From Actinoplanes oryzae (GTDB lineage Bacteria > Actinomycetota > Actinomycetes > Mycobacteriales > Micromonosporaceae), in NCBI RefSeq assembly GCF_030757795.1, contig NZ_JAUQWH010000039.1:1-62409 (forward strand): DNA of 62,409 bases, given 5' to 3'. Under the pieces are notes generated by a model. It saw only the letters and a list, made by a program, of their open reading frames with translations, was not told the origin of the DNA and made no database searches. Below are positions 49,626 through 58,340 of the stretch, one piece after another. The position numbers and the translations under genes are program-made. Numbering within the stretch: the first letter of the stretch is position 1; each line of letters opens with the position of its first letter.

Positions 49626-50932
49626 GCAACGCTGCTGCGGAGGATCGAGTGAGCGACCCGGCTGCGGGAGAGGACCGGACGGGCGACACCACGACGGGAG
49701 CCGGCGGGCCGGGCGGGACAGCGGCGGGATCCGGCGGGCCGGGCGGGACGGCTGCCGGAGCGGGCCGGACGGGCGACGCGGCGGCGGAGCGCCGGCGGCG
49801 GTGGCGGCTCGTGCTCGGCGGGGCGGCGGAGGAGTCGCTCGGCGGGGCCGAGGGGCGGGACGGCCGGATGGACGCCGCGCTGGCCGCGCTCTACGACGCG
49901 GGCGACGGCACGGCGGCCACGACGGCGGGCCGGTCGGCGGGGCTCGGTGGCTCGGCGCCCAAGGTGGCCCGGTGGCTGGGCGACATCCGCGAGTACTTCC
50001 CGAGCACGGTCGTCCAGGTCATGCAGTCCGACGCGATCGAGCGCCTCGACCTGACCCGGCTGCTGCTCGAACCGGAGATGCTCGACGCGGTGGAGCCGGA
50101 CGTGCACCTGGTCGGCACGCTGCTCACCCTCAACCGGGTCATGCCCGAGCAGACCAAGGAGAGCGCCCGCCAGGTCGTCCGCAAGGTGGTCGACGAGCTC
50201 GAGAAGCGGATCAGCCAGAAGACCCGCGCCGCGGTGTCCGGCGCCCTCAACCGCGCGGCCCGCATCAATCGGCCGAAGCTCCGTGACATCGACTGGGACC
50301 GCACCATCCGCGCGAACCTCAAGCACTACCAGCCGGAGCACCGTACGGTCGTCCCCGAGCGCCTGATCGGATACGGCCGGCGCACCACCGCGATCCAGCG
50401 CGACGTCGTCCTGTGCGTCGACCAGTCCGGCTCGATGGCCGCGTCCGTCGTGTTCTCCGGCGTGTTCTCGGCGGTGCTCGCGTCGATGCGGTCGCTGCGG
50501 ACCTCGCTCGTGGTCTTCGACACCGCCGTCGTCGACCTGACCGACCAGCTCAGCGACCCGGTCGAGGTGCTCTTCGGCACCCAGCTGGGCGGCGGCACCG
50601 ACATCAACCGGGCGATCGCCTACAGCCGGCAGCTGATCACGCGGCCGCGGGACAGCATCTTCGTGCTGATCAGCGACCTCTACGAGGGCGGCGTCCGCGA
50701 GCAGATGCTGCGCCGGGTCGCCGAGATGACGGCGGCCGGCGTGCAGGTGGTCGTGCTGCTCGCCCTGTCCGACGAGGGCGCCCCGGCCTACGACGCGGAG
50801 AACGCCGCCGCGCTGGCGGCGATGGGGGTGCCGGCCTTCGCGTGCACGCCCGAGGCGTTCCCGGACCTGATGGCCGCGGCGATCGAGCGGCGGGACCTCA
50901 TGGCCTTCGCCCAGCGGCAGGCCGAGCAATGA
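49622..50932 (+). CDS. VWA domain protein (MoxR partner)
   Basis: This 436-residue protein has a Gly/Ala/Thr-rich disordered N terminus (to about 55) with repeats of GGPGGTAAG, a helical middle, and a C-terminal von Willebrand A domain with MIDAS motif DQSGSM (267-272) and LGGGTDINRAI. VWA domains bind partners through a metal ion. As the last gene of the unit it probably links the MoxR ATPase to its substrate. A hairpin follows the stop. Confidence 0.92.
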   Translation: MSNAAAEDRVSDPAAGEDRTGDTTTGAGGPGGTAAGSGGPGGTAAGAGRTGDAAAERRRRWRLVLGGAAEESLGGAEGRDGRMDAALAALYDAGDGTAATTAGRSAGLGGSAPKVARWLGDIREYFPSTVVQVMQSDAIERLDLTRLLLEPEMLDAVEPDVHLVGTLLTLNRVMPEQTKESARQVVRKVVDELEKRISQKTRAAVSGALNRAARINRPKLRDIDWDRTIRANLKHYQPEHRTVVPERLIGYGRRTTAIQRDVVLCVDQSGSMAASVVFSGVFSAVLASMRSLRTSLVVFDTAVVDLTDQLSDPVEVLFGTQLGGGTDINRAIAYSRQLITRPRDSIFVLISDLYEGGVREQMLRRVAEMTAAGVQVVVLLALSDEGAPAYDAENAAALAAMGVPAFACTPEAFPDLMAAAIERRDLMAFAQRQAEQ

Positions 50933-50934
50933 AT

Positions 50935-50984
50935 CCCGGGCAGGCCAGCTTATTGCACATTGTTGGCAACAGGGCTTGCCCGGG
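50935..50984 (+). terminator. Stem-loop after the VWA gene
   Basis: Arms 50935-50946 and 50973-50984 pair over 12 bp with one G-U, enclosing a 26-nt AT-richer loop that itself has a TTGC...GCAA pairing. It lies between the operon end and a methyltransferase gene and may end the operon transcript. Confidence 0.55.
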
Positions 50985-51011
50985 AGGGTCGGTGTAACTA
51001 GCGTGAGCGTC

Positions 51012-51770
51012 ATGAGTGCTTACACCGCTGCCGCGTGGCAGGAGAGCTGGGACCGTCAGCAGGAGGGCTATCTGCCCGACCGGGAGCAGCGGTTCGCCGC
51101 CATGCTCGACGCCGTCGAGGCGGTGAGCGCGGGCGGGGCGCCACGGGTGCTGGACCTGGCGGGCGGCACCGGGACGATCAGCCTGCGGACGCTGGCGCGC
51201 TTCCCGGAGGCGACCACCACGGTGCTCGATCAGGACCCGGTGCTGCTGTCGCTGGCCCGCTCCTCGCTGGGCGGCGACAGCCGGGCCGCCGTCGTCTCGG
51301 CGGACCTGAAGTCGCCGCGGTGGGCGGAGGCGCTGCCGCACACCGAGTTCGACGCCGTGCTGACCGCCACCGCGCTGCACTGGCTGCCGGGCGAGCGGGT
51401 GGCCGCCCTCTACGCGGAGATCGCGTCCCTGCTGCGGCCCGGCGGCATCTTCGTCAACGCCGACCACATGCCGGACGACGCCCTGCCCGGCCTGACCAAG
51501 CTGCTCACCGCGCGCGCCGACGCCGAGCGCACGGCGCGCCAGGCGACGGGGGCGGCGCTCGACTGGGCGAGCTGGTGGGCGCGCGTGGCCGGCGACGAGG
51601 AGCTGGCCCCGCTGCTGCCCGAGCGCGAACGGCTCTACCCGGACAGCACCCACACCGAGTGGAACCCGCCGGCCTCCTGGCACGTCCGGGCGCTGCGCGA
51701 CGGCGGCTTCGCCGAAGCGGGCATCCTGTGGCGCGGCGGAACGGACGCCGCGGTCATCGGGATGCGCTGA
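51012..51770 (+). CDS. Class I SAM-dependent methyltransferase
   Basis: This 252-residue enzyme has the SAM-binding motif VLDLAGGTGTISLRTLA (about 48-64), VLDQDPVLLSLAR, and LTATALHWLPGERV with LLRPGGIFVNADH. The substrate is unknown. The ATG at 51012 is taken; an in-frame GTG at 51003 is possible. Its last 17 bp overlap the convergent phosphopantetheinyl transferase gene. Confidence 0.87.
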   Translation: MSAYTAAAWQESWDRQQEGYLPDREQRFAAMLDAVEAVSAGGAPRVLDLAGGTGTISLRTLARFPEATTTVLDQDPVLLSLARSSLGGDSRAAVVSADLKSPRWAEALPHTEFDAVLTATALHWLPGERVAALYAEIASLLRPGGIFVNADHMPDDALPGLTKLLTARADAERTARQATGAALDWASWWARVAGDEELAPLLPERERLYPDSTHTEWNPPASWHVRALRDGGFAEAGILWRGGTDAAVIGMR

Positions 51771-52410
51771 CCGGAAGAGGCAGGGCGATGGCGGTCGCCA
51801 CGAGACCGTCGCCGACCGCGTAACGGCCGTGCAGCGACGCGAACGGCCCGTCCCGCAGGATCCGGGCGGTGAACGACGCCGACTCCGGGTCGAAGGTCAG
51901 GGACGCCTCCTCGAAGCCGAGCCATTCGCCCGTACGCGGGAACCAGACCTTGTAAACCGACTCCTTCGCGCTGAACAGCAGCCGCTCCCACCACACGTCG
52001 GGCCGCGCGGCGGCGAGCCCGGCGAGATGGGCGCGCTCGTCCGGCAGGGTGACGAGGTCGAGCACGCCCTCGGGCAGCGGCCCGGCAGGCTCGGCGTCGA
52101 TGCCCACGCCGGCGAGGTCGGACGACCGGGCGACCGCCGCCGCCCGGTAGCCGGCGCAGTGCGTCATGCTGCCGACGATGCCCGCCGGCCAGATCGGGGC
52201 GCCGCGCTCGCCGCGCAGGATCGGCACCGGGGCGACGCCCAGCCCGGCCAGGGCCGTACGCGCGCAGTGCCGCACGGTGGTGAACTCCGCACGCCGCTTG
52301 GGGACGGCGTTCGCGATCAGCTCCGGCTCGCCCGGCAACAGCTCGACGCCGTCGGGATCGTCCCACGCCTCGACGGCCCGCACGACCCCGGGAAGCAGCC
52401 CGGCGATCAT
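51754..52410 (-). CDS. 4'-phosphopantetheinyl transferase (Sfp/EntD type)
   Basis: This 218-residue enzyme moves the phosphopantetheine arm of CoA onto carrier proteins of polyketide, peptide or siderophore synthases. Metal and CoA motifs are GVGIDAEPAGPLP and WWERLLFSAKESVYKVW; PAGIVGSMTHCAGYRAAAV is the EntD-like N-terminal motif. GGAGG precedes the ATG at 52408-52410. No synthase lies in this window, so it may serve distant clusters. The alpha/beta hydrolase gene is 28 bp upstream on the same strand. Confidence 0.93.
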   Translation of the reverse strand: MIAGLLPGVVRAVEAWDDPDGVELLPGEPELIANAVPKRRAEFTTVRHCARTALAGLGVAPVPILRGERGAPIWPAGIVGSMTHCAGYRAAAVARSSDLAGVGIDAEPAGPLPEGVLDLVTLPDERAHLAGLAAARPDVWWERLLFSAKESVYKVWFPRTGEWLGFEEASLTFDPESASFTARILRDGPFASLHGRYAVGDGLVATAIALPLPVSASR

Positions 52411-52438
52411 GCGCACCTCCCACAAGGCGGCCGGGCGA

Positions 52439-53248
52439 TCATGCGCGCCCCAGGAAGCGCAACAGCTCGGCGTCCACCACATCGGGCTGTTCGAGGTATC
52501 CGTAGTGGCCGGCGTCCGGGATCTCCGTATAGGTCGCGCCCGGGATCGCCGCCGCCAGCTCCCGGCCGCGCTCCGGCGGGGCGATGAGGTCGTCGGCGAA
52601 GGAGATCACGTGCACGGGCGTGCGCACCTTCGCGTACGCGGCCCGGCGGTCCGTCGTCAGCAGCACGCCGAGCTGGGCGCGGGCGCCGGGGCTGGTGCGG
52701 TCCTCGGGCGAGAACTCGAACAGGTCCAGCCAGTCCTGGCTCAGGCCGGGGTCGGCGAGCGTGGCCGGGGAGAGATTCTGCAGCGCCCGGGTGACCGCGG
52801 CGTAGCGGGGCGGCAGGGTGATGCCGCTGTCCCCCAGCTCCCGGTCGCCCTCCGCGAGCGCGAGCGACACCGGGTCGGGGCGGGCGCGGGAGGCCATCAG
52901 CACGGCCCGGGTCACCAGGTGGGGGCGGACGAGCAGCAGCTCCTGGACGATGAGCGCGCCCATGGAGGTCCCGACGAGGGCGCACGGGCCGCCCACGACC
53001 CGCTCGACGACCGCCACGGTGTCGGCGACCAGGTCCGCGACGGTCAGGCCCGGGTGGGCCGGCCCGCTCTCACCGATCCCCCGGTTGTCCATCGTGTACG
53101 CCCGGAGCCCCGCCCCGGTCAGCGCCGGCACCTGGTGCAGCGCCCACGAGCGGCCGCGGGCCCCCGTGCCCGCGAGCAGCAGGACCGGATCACCGCTGCC
53201 CGACTCCTCGTAGCTCAACTTGACGCCGGAGACATCGATCGTGGGCAT
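52439..53248 (-). CDS. Alpha/beta hydrolase
   Basis: This 269-residue hydrolase has the nucleophile elbow GTSMG, an oxyanion region LLLAGTGARGRSW, the motif TMDNRGIGESG, an acid residue in ISFADDLIAPPE and catalytic His in IPDAGHYGYLEQP. The substrate is not predictable. The ATG at 53246-53248 has TAGGGT 6 nt upstream and no ribosome site, so the transcript, which probably includes the downstream phosphopantetheinyl transferase gene, is likely leaderless. Confidence 0.9.
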   Translation of the reverse strand: MPTIDVSGVKLSYEESGSGDPVLLLAGTGARGRSWALHQVPALTGAGLRAYTMDNRGIGESGPAHPGLTVADLVADTVAVVERVVGGPCALVGTSMGALIVQELLLVRPHLVTRAVLMASRARPDPVSLALAEGDRELGDSGITLPPRYAAVTRALQNLSPATLADPGLSQDWLDLFEFSPEDRTSPGARAQLGVLLTTDRRAAYAKVRTPVHVISFADDLIAPPERGRELAAAIPGATYTEIPDAGHYGYLEQPDVVDAELLRFLGRA

Positions 53249-53254
53249 GGGCGC

Positions 53255-53260
53255 ACCCTA
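53255..53260 (-). promoter_or_regulatory. Leaderless -10 element (TAGGGT)
   Basis: On the minus strand TAGGGT is followed by GCGCCC and then ATG at 53248. Confidence 0.55.
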
Positions 53261-53318
53261 CCGGCGGCCGCCTTCTCATTAGTGTGGTGGGGGGATCACC
53301 GAGCGAAGGGGTCACACC

Positions 53319-53768
53319 ATGCCGCTGACCGGAGAGTACGCGCCGAGCCCGTCCGACTGGGCGCGCGAGCAGGCCGAGCAGTTCGAGGCGTCGAACGGGA
53401 CCGAGGCGCAGTTCCTGCGCGGGAAACCCATCATCGTGCTGACCTCGGTCGGCGCGAAGAGCGGCAAGCTGCGCAAGACGCCGCTGATGCGGGTCGAGCA
53501 CGACGGGGAGTACGCGGTGGTCGCCTCGCTGGGCGGCGCCCCGAAGCACCCCGTGTGGTACTGGAACCTCGTCAAGAACCCGCACGTCGAGCTCCAGGAC
53601 GAGGCCGAGAAGCACGACTATGTCGCGCGCGAGGTGCACGGCGAGGAGCGCGAGGCGTGGTGGGCGCGGGCGGTGGAGGCGTGGCCGCCCTACGCGGACT
53701 ACCAGACGAAGACCGAGCGGGTCATCCCGGTGTTCGTGCTGACGCGGGCTCCCGATCGGAGCAACTGA
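53319..53768 (+). CDS. F420-dependent nitroreductase-family (DDN-like) protein
   Basis: This 149-residue protein has [40 protein letters not shown] and PVFVLTR, the pattern of the deazaflavin (F420H2)-dependent nitroreductase/quinone reductase family of actinobacteria. It would use reduced F420 to reduce quinones or nitro compounds. GAAGGGG lies before the ATG. Confidence 0.92.
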   Translation: MPLTGEYAPSPSDWAREQAEQFEASNGTEAQFLRGKPIIVLTSVGAKSGKLRKTPLMRVEHDGEYAVVASLGGAPKHPVWYWNLVKNPHVELQDEAEKHDYVAREVHGEEREAWWARAVEAWPPYADYQTKTERVIPVFVLTRAPDRSN

Positions 53769-53815
53769 ATCGAAAACCGGGTGCCGGGCCGGCGGCGAGG
53801 GAAGATCATGGGCAG

Positions 53816-54961
53816 ATGCGTACGCCCCATCAGTCCGTCGACCGGCTCGGCAGCCGCGCCGTGGAGCCGGCGGTCGTCCTGCCCGCCCCCACGGCGCTGC
53901 CGCTGTCCGGTTCCGTCGACGACACGGACCGGCTGGTGGACGTCGTCGATCTGCTCGCGCTCGACGCCTTCGTGCAGGGACGCGAGCCCTTCGGCCGCAC
54001 CAGCTACCTGGAGAACGTCCGCGCCGACGCCCCGCTGACCAGCGACGCCGCCCGCGTGGTGCGCGACGCGCTGGAGGAGGACAGCCACAGCCGGCTGTCC
54101 GTCGGCGACGGCTGGACGCTCTACGTCATGCGATGGAAGCAGAGCCGCCGGGCCCGGGTGACCGTCACCGCGGTGAGCGCCGAGCTGGCCGAGTCGATGC
54201 TGGCGGCGGTCGTCGCCGACGCGGTGGAGGAGCCCGCGCCGGCGGCGGAGAGCGTACCCATCGGCTTCTGGCACTTCGGTCCGCACGGACCGCGCCGCGC
54301 GCAGCGGGAGATCGACGCCGCGCCCTGGGAGAGGATCCGCGGCAACTATGCCGAGCCGGTGGCGCAGACCCTCGAGCGGCTCATGCGGCTCGACCACACC
54401 AGCATCCACGGCCGGCTCCTGCTGCTGCACGGCGAGCCGGGCACCGGCAAGACGACGGCGCTGCGCGCGCTCGCCCAGCAGTGGCGCTCGTGGTGCCAGG
54501 TCGACTGCGTGCTCGACCCGGAGCGCCTGTTCAGCGATCCGGCCTATCTGATGAGCGTGGCGCTGGGCAGCGGCGACGACGACGAGCCGCGCTGGCGCCT
54601 GCTCATGCTGGAGGACTGCGACGAGCTGGTCAGCGGGGAGGCGAAGGCGAGCGCGGGGCAGTCGCTCTCCCGGCTGCTCAACCTCACCGACGGCCTGCTC
54701 GGCCAGGGACGCAACGCGCTGATCGCCCTCACGACCAACGAGGACCTGGCGTCGCTGCACCCCGCGGTGGTCCGGCCGGGGCGGTGCCTGGCGAGCATCG
54801 AGGTCGGCCGCCTCCCGTACGCCGAGGCCGTCCGCTGGCTCGGCAGGTCCACCGGCATCGGCCCGGCCGGGGCGACCCTCGCCGAGCTCTACGCCCTGCG
54901 CACCGGGGCCGAGCCGGTGACCGTGCCGGTGACCGCCCCCGCGACCGGGATGTATCTCTGA
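53816..54961 (+). CDS. DUF5925 / AAA+ ATPase (381 aa)
   Basis: The N-terminal half (about 1-150) matches DUF5925. The C-terminal half is an AAA+ module with Walker A GEPGTGKTTAL, Walker B LLMLEDCDEL, sensor 1 ALTTNEDLASLHPA and an Arg finger in VVRPGRCLASIEV. It resembles CbbX/BCS1-like single AAA proteins that remodel a partner; the partner is unknown. It ends immediately beside the stop of the convergent MarR gene. Confidence 0.85.
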   Translation: MRTPHQSVDRLGSRAVEPAVVLPAPTALPLSGSVDDTDRLVDVVDLLALDAFVQGREPFGRTSYLENVRADAPLTSDAARVVRDALEEDSHSRLSVGDGWTLYVMRWKQSRRARVTVTAVSAELAESMLAAVVADAVEEPAPAAESVPIGFWHFGPHGPRRAQREIDAAPWERIRGNYAEPVAQTLERLMRLDHTSIHGRLLLLHGEPGTGKTTALRALAQQWRSWCQVDCVLDPERLFSDPAYLMSVALGSGDDDEPRWRLLMLEDCDELVSGEAKASAGQSLSRLLNLTDGLLGQGRNALIALTTNEDLASLHPAVVRPGRCLASIEVGRLPYAEAVRWLGRSTGIGPAGATLAELYALRTGAEPVTVPVTAPATGMYL

Positions 54962-55462
54962 TCACCGCTCGTGGTGCCGCAGCACCTTGCGCAGCAACGA
55001 GTTGAGCTGCCGAAGCTCGGTGAGGCTGAGCGCGGCCAGCAGGTCGCGGTCGCGGGCCATGCCGGCGTGGATGTGCTGCTCCCACGCGGCGCGGCCCGCG
55101 GCGGTCGGCCGGACGATCACCCGGCGGCGGTCCTGCGGCTCGACCTCGCGGGTGATCAGCTCGGCGCGGGCGAGGCGGTCGAGGCGAGCGGTCATCGCGG
55201 CGCGGGTCACCTTGGCGGCCTCGGCCAGCTGGGCGGGCGTGGCCTCGAGCGGGTAGGGCTGCACCATCAGCACGTGCAGCGTCTTGTAGTCCTCGGCCGT
55301 GAACGACGGGTCGGGGAAGGCCGCCGCGTCGGCCCGCTTCTGCCGGCGCAGCAGGAACTGCATGCGGGTGATCGCGCCCTCGATCTCCGGGGCGACGTCG
55401 GGCTCGCCCTCCCACAGGCTCGCCCACCGCATGACGTGCTGATCGACCTCGTCCCGTTCCAC
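54962..55462 (-). CDS. MarR-family transcriptional regulator
   Basis: This 166-residue winged-helix regulator has TPAQLAEAAKVTRAAMTARL, the wing ELITREVEPQDRRRVIV and C-terminal dimer helices LSLTELRQLNSLLRKVL. It is divergent from an MFS exporter gene, the standard MarR-efflux arrangement, with a palindromic operator between them. The start is uncertain: GTG 55462 is preferred because an ATG at 55480 would sit inside the operator and promoter. Confidence 0.88.
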   Translation of the reverse strand: MERDEVDQHVMRWASLWEGEPDVAPEIEGAITRMQFLLRRQKRADAAAFPDPSFTAEDYKTLHVLMVQPYPLEATPAQLAEAAKVTRAAMTARLDRLARAELITREVEPQDRRRVIVRPTAAGRAAWEQHIHAGMARDRDLLAALSLTELRQLNSLLRKVLRHHER

Positions 55463-55471
55463 GCCGCCAGC

Positions 55472-55506
55472 ATAGTTCATTGCCAAATAGTTAGACGGTG
55501 AACTAT
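55472..55506. promoter_or_regulatory. MarR operator with three ATAGTT half-sites
   Basis: ATAGTTCA (55472-55479) and TGAACTAT (55499-55506) form a perfect inverted repeat. A further ATAGTT at 55487-55492 forms a shorter inverted repeat with the right arm. TTGCCA (55480) and AACTAT (55501) could be the MFS promoter, so binding would block it. Confidence 0.65.
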
Positions 55507-55517
55507 CGTCCCGGCCC

Positions 55518-56747
55518 ATGAGTGATTTCCGGCTGCTCGCCTCCGGCATGACGTTGTCGTGGCTCGGCAACGGCTTCCAGACCGTGGCGCTGGCCGTCGC
55601 CGTCCTCGTCGCCGGGGGCGGCGCCGGCGACCTCGGCCTCGTCATGGCCTCGACGGTCGTGGCGCTGCTGGCCTGCACCCTCTTCGGCGGCGTCTGGGCC
55701 GACCGGGTCCAGCCGCAGCGGCTGATGGTGCTCTCCGACGCCGTCCGCGTCCTGACCACGTCCGCGATCGCGGTCATGTTCGCCTCGGGCACGTACCACC
55801 TGGGTGTCCTGTGTGCGCTCACCGCGCTGTCCGCCGGGGCCGGGGCATTCTTCGAGCCGGCGATGTCCGCCCTCAAGCCGATGCTCGTCCCGCCGGACGA
55901 CCGCCGGCGGGCCAACGCGACGCTCAGCATGCTGCAGAACGCATGCCGCGTCGCCGGACCGGCCCTCGGCGGCGTGGTGGTCGCCGCGTTCGGGGCGCCG
56001 GCCGGCTTCACGGTCAACGCCGTGAGCTTCGCCGCGTCCGGCCTCGCCGCCCTGCTCATCAAGGCGCGCACGACCCGGGTCGCCGGGGCGGGGCTGCTGC
56101 GCGAGCTCGGCGAGGGCTGGCGCGCGATCCGGGCGCGCGACTGGCTGCTGACGGGCACGCTCGCGGCCACCGTCTACCACCTGGCGAACGGCGTGGTGCT
56201 CGTCCTCGTGCAGGTGGTCGCGGTGGAACAGCTGGGCGGCGCCCGTACGGCCGGTTTCGTCGCCGCCGCCGAGGGCCTGGGCGGCGTCCTCGGCGCGGCC
56301 GTCGCCCTGCGCTGGCGGACCCGGCGGCTGCTGCTGGCCGGCTGGCCCGGCGTGCTGCTGATGCCGTTGTGGGCGCTGGCCTACGTGTGGCCGGGCACCC
56401 TCGCCGCCGTGCTCACCGGCGCGGTGATCGGCTACGCAGGGCTGTTCTTCTACGCCGTCGCCTGGGACACGGCGGTGCAGGACCACGTCCCGCACGAGGT
56501 GCTCGCCCGGGTCGTCTCCTGGGAGATCCTCGGCTCCTACCTGGCGCTGCCGGTGGGCAACACCCTCGCCGGCCCGCTCTCCGCCGGCATCGGCATCGAC
56601 AAGTCACTGATCTGCGCGGCGGTGGTGATGTTCGGCGCGGCGCTGGTCCCGCTCACCGTGCGGGGCACCCGGGAGCTCACTCGACCGCGGCAGCGAAGCG
56701 AGCCGCCACCGTCGCCACGGCGGCGCGCAGCTCGGGCCCGCCGGTGA
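55518..56747 (+). CDS. MFS transporter (DHA3-type exporter)
   Basis: This 409-residue integral membrane protein has about 11-12 hydrophobic segments. It starts FRLLASGMTLSWLGNGFQTV and has GGVWADRVQPQRLM in the loop between helices 2 and 3, typical of DHA3 multidrug exporters. The basic tail of about 20 residues is encoded where it overlaps the convergent WYL gene by 71 bp. Regulation by the divergent MarR protein is inferred. Confidence 0.88.
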   Translation: MSDFRLLASGMTLSWLGNGFQTVALAVAVLVAGGGAGDLGLVMASTVVALLACTLFGGVWADRVQPQRLMVLSDAVRVLTTSAIAVMFASGTYHLGVLCALTALSAGAGAFFEPAMSALKPMLVPPDDRRRANATLSMLQNACRVAGPALGGVVVAAFGAPAGFTVNAVSFAASGLAALLIKARTTRVAGAGLLRELGEGWRAIRARDWLLTGTLAATVYHLANGVVLVLVQVVAVEQLGGARTAGFVAAAEGLGGVLGAAVALRWRTRRLLLAGWPGVLLMPLWALAYVWPGTLAAVLTGAVIGYAGLFFYAVAWDTAVQDHVPHEVLARVVSWEILGSYLALPVGNTLAGPLSAGIGIDKSLICAAVVMFGAALVPLTVRGTRELTRPRQRSEPPPSPRRRAARARR

Positions 56748-57603
56748 CGGTGAAGCCGAAGGGGACGGCGGCGAGCCACTCCTGGGCGTACATCGCGGGG
56801 TTGCCAGTGCTGCCGGTGAGCACGCAGCCGTCGCCGTCGGGCTCGAGCGTGCCCATCGGCGGCCGGATCCAGGGCGCCACCGCCGGCAGCGGCGCGTGGA
56901 AGACCACCCGGGTGGGGAACCGCCAGCCCTTCCCCAGGTTCTCCTCCAGGACGGCCACCGGGTCCAGCCCGTCGGGCGGCGTGAACCGCTGCGTCGTCCG
57001 CCGGACGGCCCGGATCCGGTCGACCCGGTACGTGCGCACGGCGTTCGCGTGGTGCGAGTGGCACAGCAGGTACCAGCGTCCGTAGCGCACGACCACCGCC
57101 CACGGGTCGACCTCGGACTCCCAGTCGCGGTAGCCGATCGCCACGCGGCACTTGTCGGCGACGGCGGCGACGAGGGTGCTGGTGATCGTGGGATCGGGGC
57201 GCCGCTGCTCCGGATCGGGGGCGGCCGACGCGTACTCGCGGAGCATCGCCGCCTGCCGGCCGATCCGCTCGGGCAGGGCGCGGATGACCTTGGCCAGCGC
57301 CTCGCCGGCGTCGTGCGCGGCCGGTTGACCGTCGAGCACGGCCATGACCAGCGCGAGAGCCTGCTCCTCGGTGAAGACGACCGGCGGCAGGCGCACGCCG
57401 CGGCTCAGCCGATAGCCCCCGTACGGGCCCCGGGCCGACTCGACCGGGATGCCGGCCTCGCGCAGGATCCCGACGTAGCGCCGCGCCGCCCGCTCGGTCA
57501 CGCCCAGCGCGCCGGCGAGCTGCTCGGCGGTTGTGCCCGGCCGCGCCTGGAGGATCTCCAACGTCCGCAGCGCCCGGGCGGTCGGACTCGTACCGGTCGG
57601 CAT
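56677..57603 (-). CDS. WYL-domain transcriptional regulator (YafY/DeoR-like)
   Basis: This 308-residue protein has an N-terminal HTH_11 helix-turn-helix (TARALRTLEILQARPG, AEQLAGALGVTERAARRYV) and a WYL ligand domain (YGRWYLLCHSHHANAVRTYR), plus a WCX-type C terminus. WYL domains sense nucleotides or other ligands. The ATG has TACCGT 7 nt upstream (leaderless type). It is divergent from the hydrolase gene at 57657, which it may control. Confidence 0.9.
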   Translation of the reverse strand: MPTGTSPTARALRTLEILQARPGTTAEQLAGALGVTERAARRYVGILREAGIPVESARGPYGGYRLSRGVRLPPVVFTEEQALALVMAVLDGQPAAHDAGEALAKVIRALPERIGRQAAMLREYASAAPDPEQRRPDPTITSTLVAAVADKCRVAIGYRDWESEVDPWAVVVRYGRWYLLCHSHHANAVRTYRVDRIRAVRRTTQRFTPPDGLDPVAVLEENLGKGWRFPTRVVFHAPLPAVAPWIRPPMGTLEPDGDGCVLTGSTGNPAMYAQEWLAAVPFGFTVTGGPELRAAVATVAARFAAAVE

Positions 57604-57610
57604 GGGATGC

Positions 57611-57616
57611 ACGGTA
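57611..57616 (-). promoter_or_regulatory. Leaderless -10 element (TACCGT) of the WYL gene
   Basis: TACCGT on the minus strand is followed by 7 nt and then ATG at 57603. Confidence 0.55.
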
Positions 57617-57644
57617 CCGGAAGCCGAACGTCCGGAACCCGCTC

Positions 57645-57650
57645 TACATT
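57645..57650 (+). promoter_or_regulatory. Leaderless -10 element (TACATT)
   Basis: TACATT is followed by GCCCGC and then ATG at 57657. Confidence 0.55.
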
Positions 57651-57656
57651 GCCCGC

Positions 57657-58340
57657 ATGAGTGCAGATCAGATCGTGCTGCTCGGCGGCTTGTGGCTGGA
57701 CGCCTCCGCGTGGGACGCCGTCGTGACCGAGACCCGTGCGCTGGGCCGCGAGGCTGTTCCGGTGACGCTGCCGGGGCAGGGCGACGGCAACACGTCGGCG
57801 ACGCTGGCCGACCAGGTGGCTGCCGTGCTCGCGGTGGTGGACGCCGCCCCCGGCCGGTCCGTGGTGGTGGGGCACTCCGCCGCGGGCACGCTGGCGTGGC
57901 TGGTGGCCGACGCCCGGCCGGACCGGGTGGCCAAGGTCGTGCTGATCGGCGGCTGGCCCGCGCCGGAGGGCGACAAGTACGCCGACTTCTTCCCGCCCGA
58001 GGACGGGTTGATGGCCTTCCCGGGCTGGGCGCCCTTCGAGGGCCCGGACTCCGCGGACCTCGACGAGGCCGCGCGCCAGAGTTTCGCCACGCGGGCGGTC
58101 CCGGTGCCCGAAGGGGTGTCGCGCGCCGTCGTGCACTACACCGACGAGCGCCGGTACGACATCCCGGCCGTGCTGGTGTGCCCCGAGTTCACGCCGGCCC
58201 AGGCGCGCGAGTGGATCGGCGCGGGCGACCTGCCGGAGCTGGCCCGGATCAAGCACCTCGACCTGGCCGACATCGACTCGGGCCACTGGCCGATGCTGAC
58301 GAAGCCCGGCGAGCTGGCCCGCATCCTCAGCGGCAGCTGA
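57657..58340 (+). CDS. Alpha/beta hydrolase (EstC-like)
   Basis: This 227-residue protein starts SADQIVLLGGLWLDASAWD and has the nucleophile elbow VGHSAAG and C-terminal His in DIDSGHWPMLTKP. It is a short hydrolase or haloperoxidase-like protein lacking a clear cap domain. Substrate unknown. It is divergent from the WYL regulator and its end overlaps the PurA-like gene by 14 bp. Confidence 0.88.
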   Translation: MSADQIVLLGGLWLDASAWDAVVTETRALGREAVPVTLPGQGDGNTSATLADQVAAVLAVVDAAPGRSVVVGHSAAGTLAWLVADARPDRVAKVVLIGGWPAPEGDKYADFFPPEDGLMAFPGWAPFEGPDSADLDEAARQSFATRAVPVPEGVSRAVVHYTDERRYDIPAVLVCPEFTPAQAREWIGAGDLPELARIKHLDLADIDSGHWPMLTKPGELARILSGS

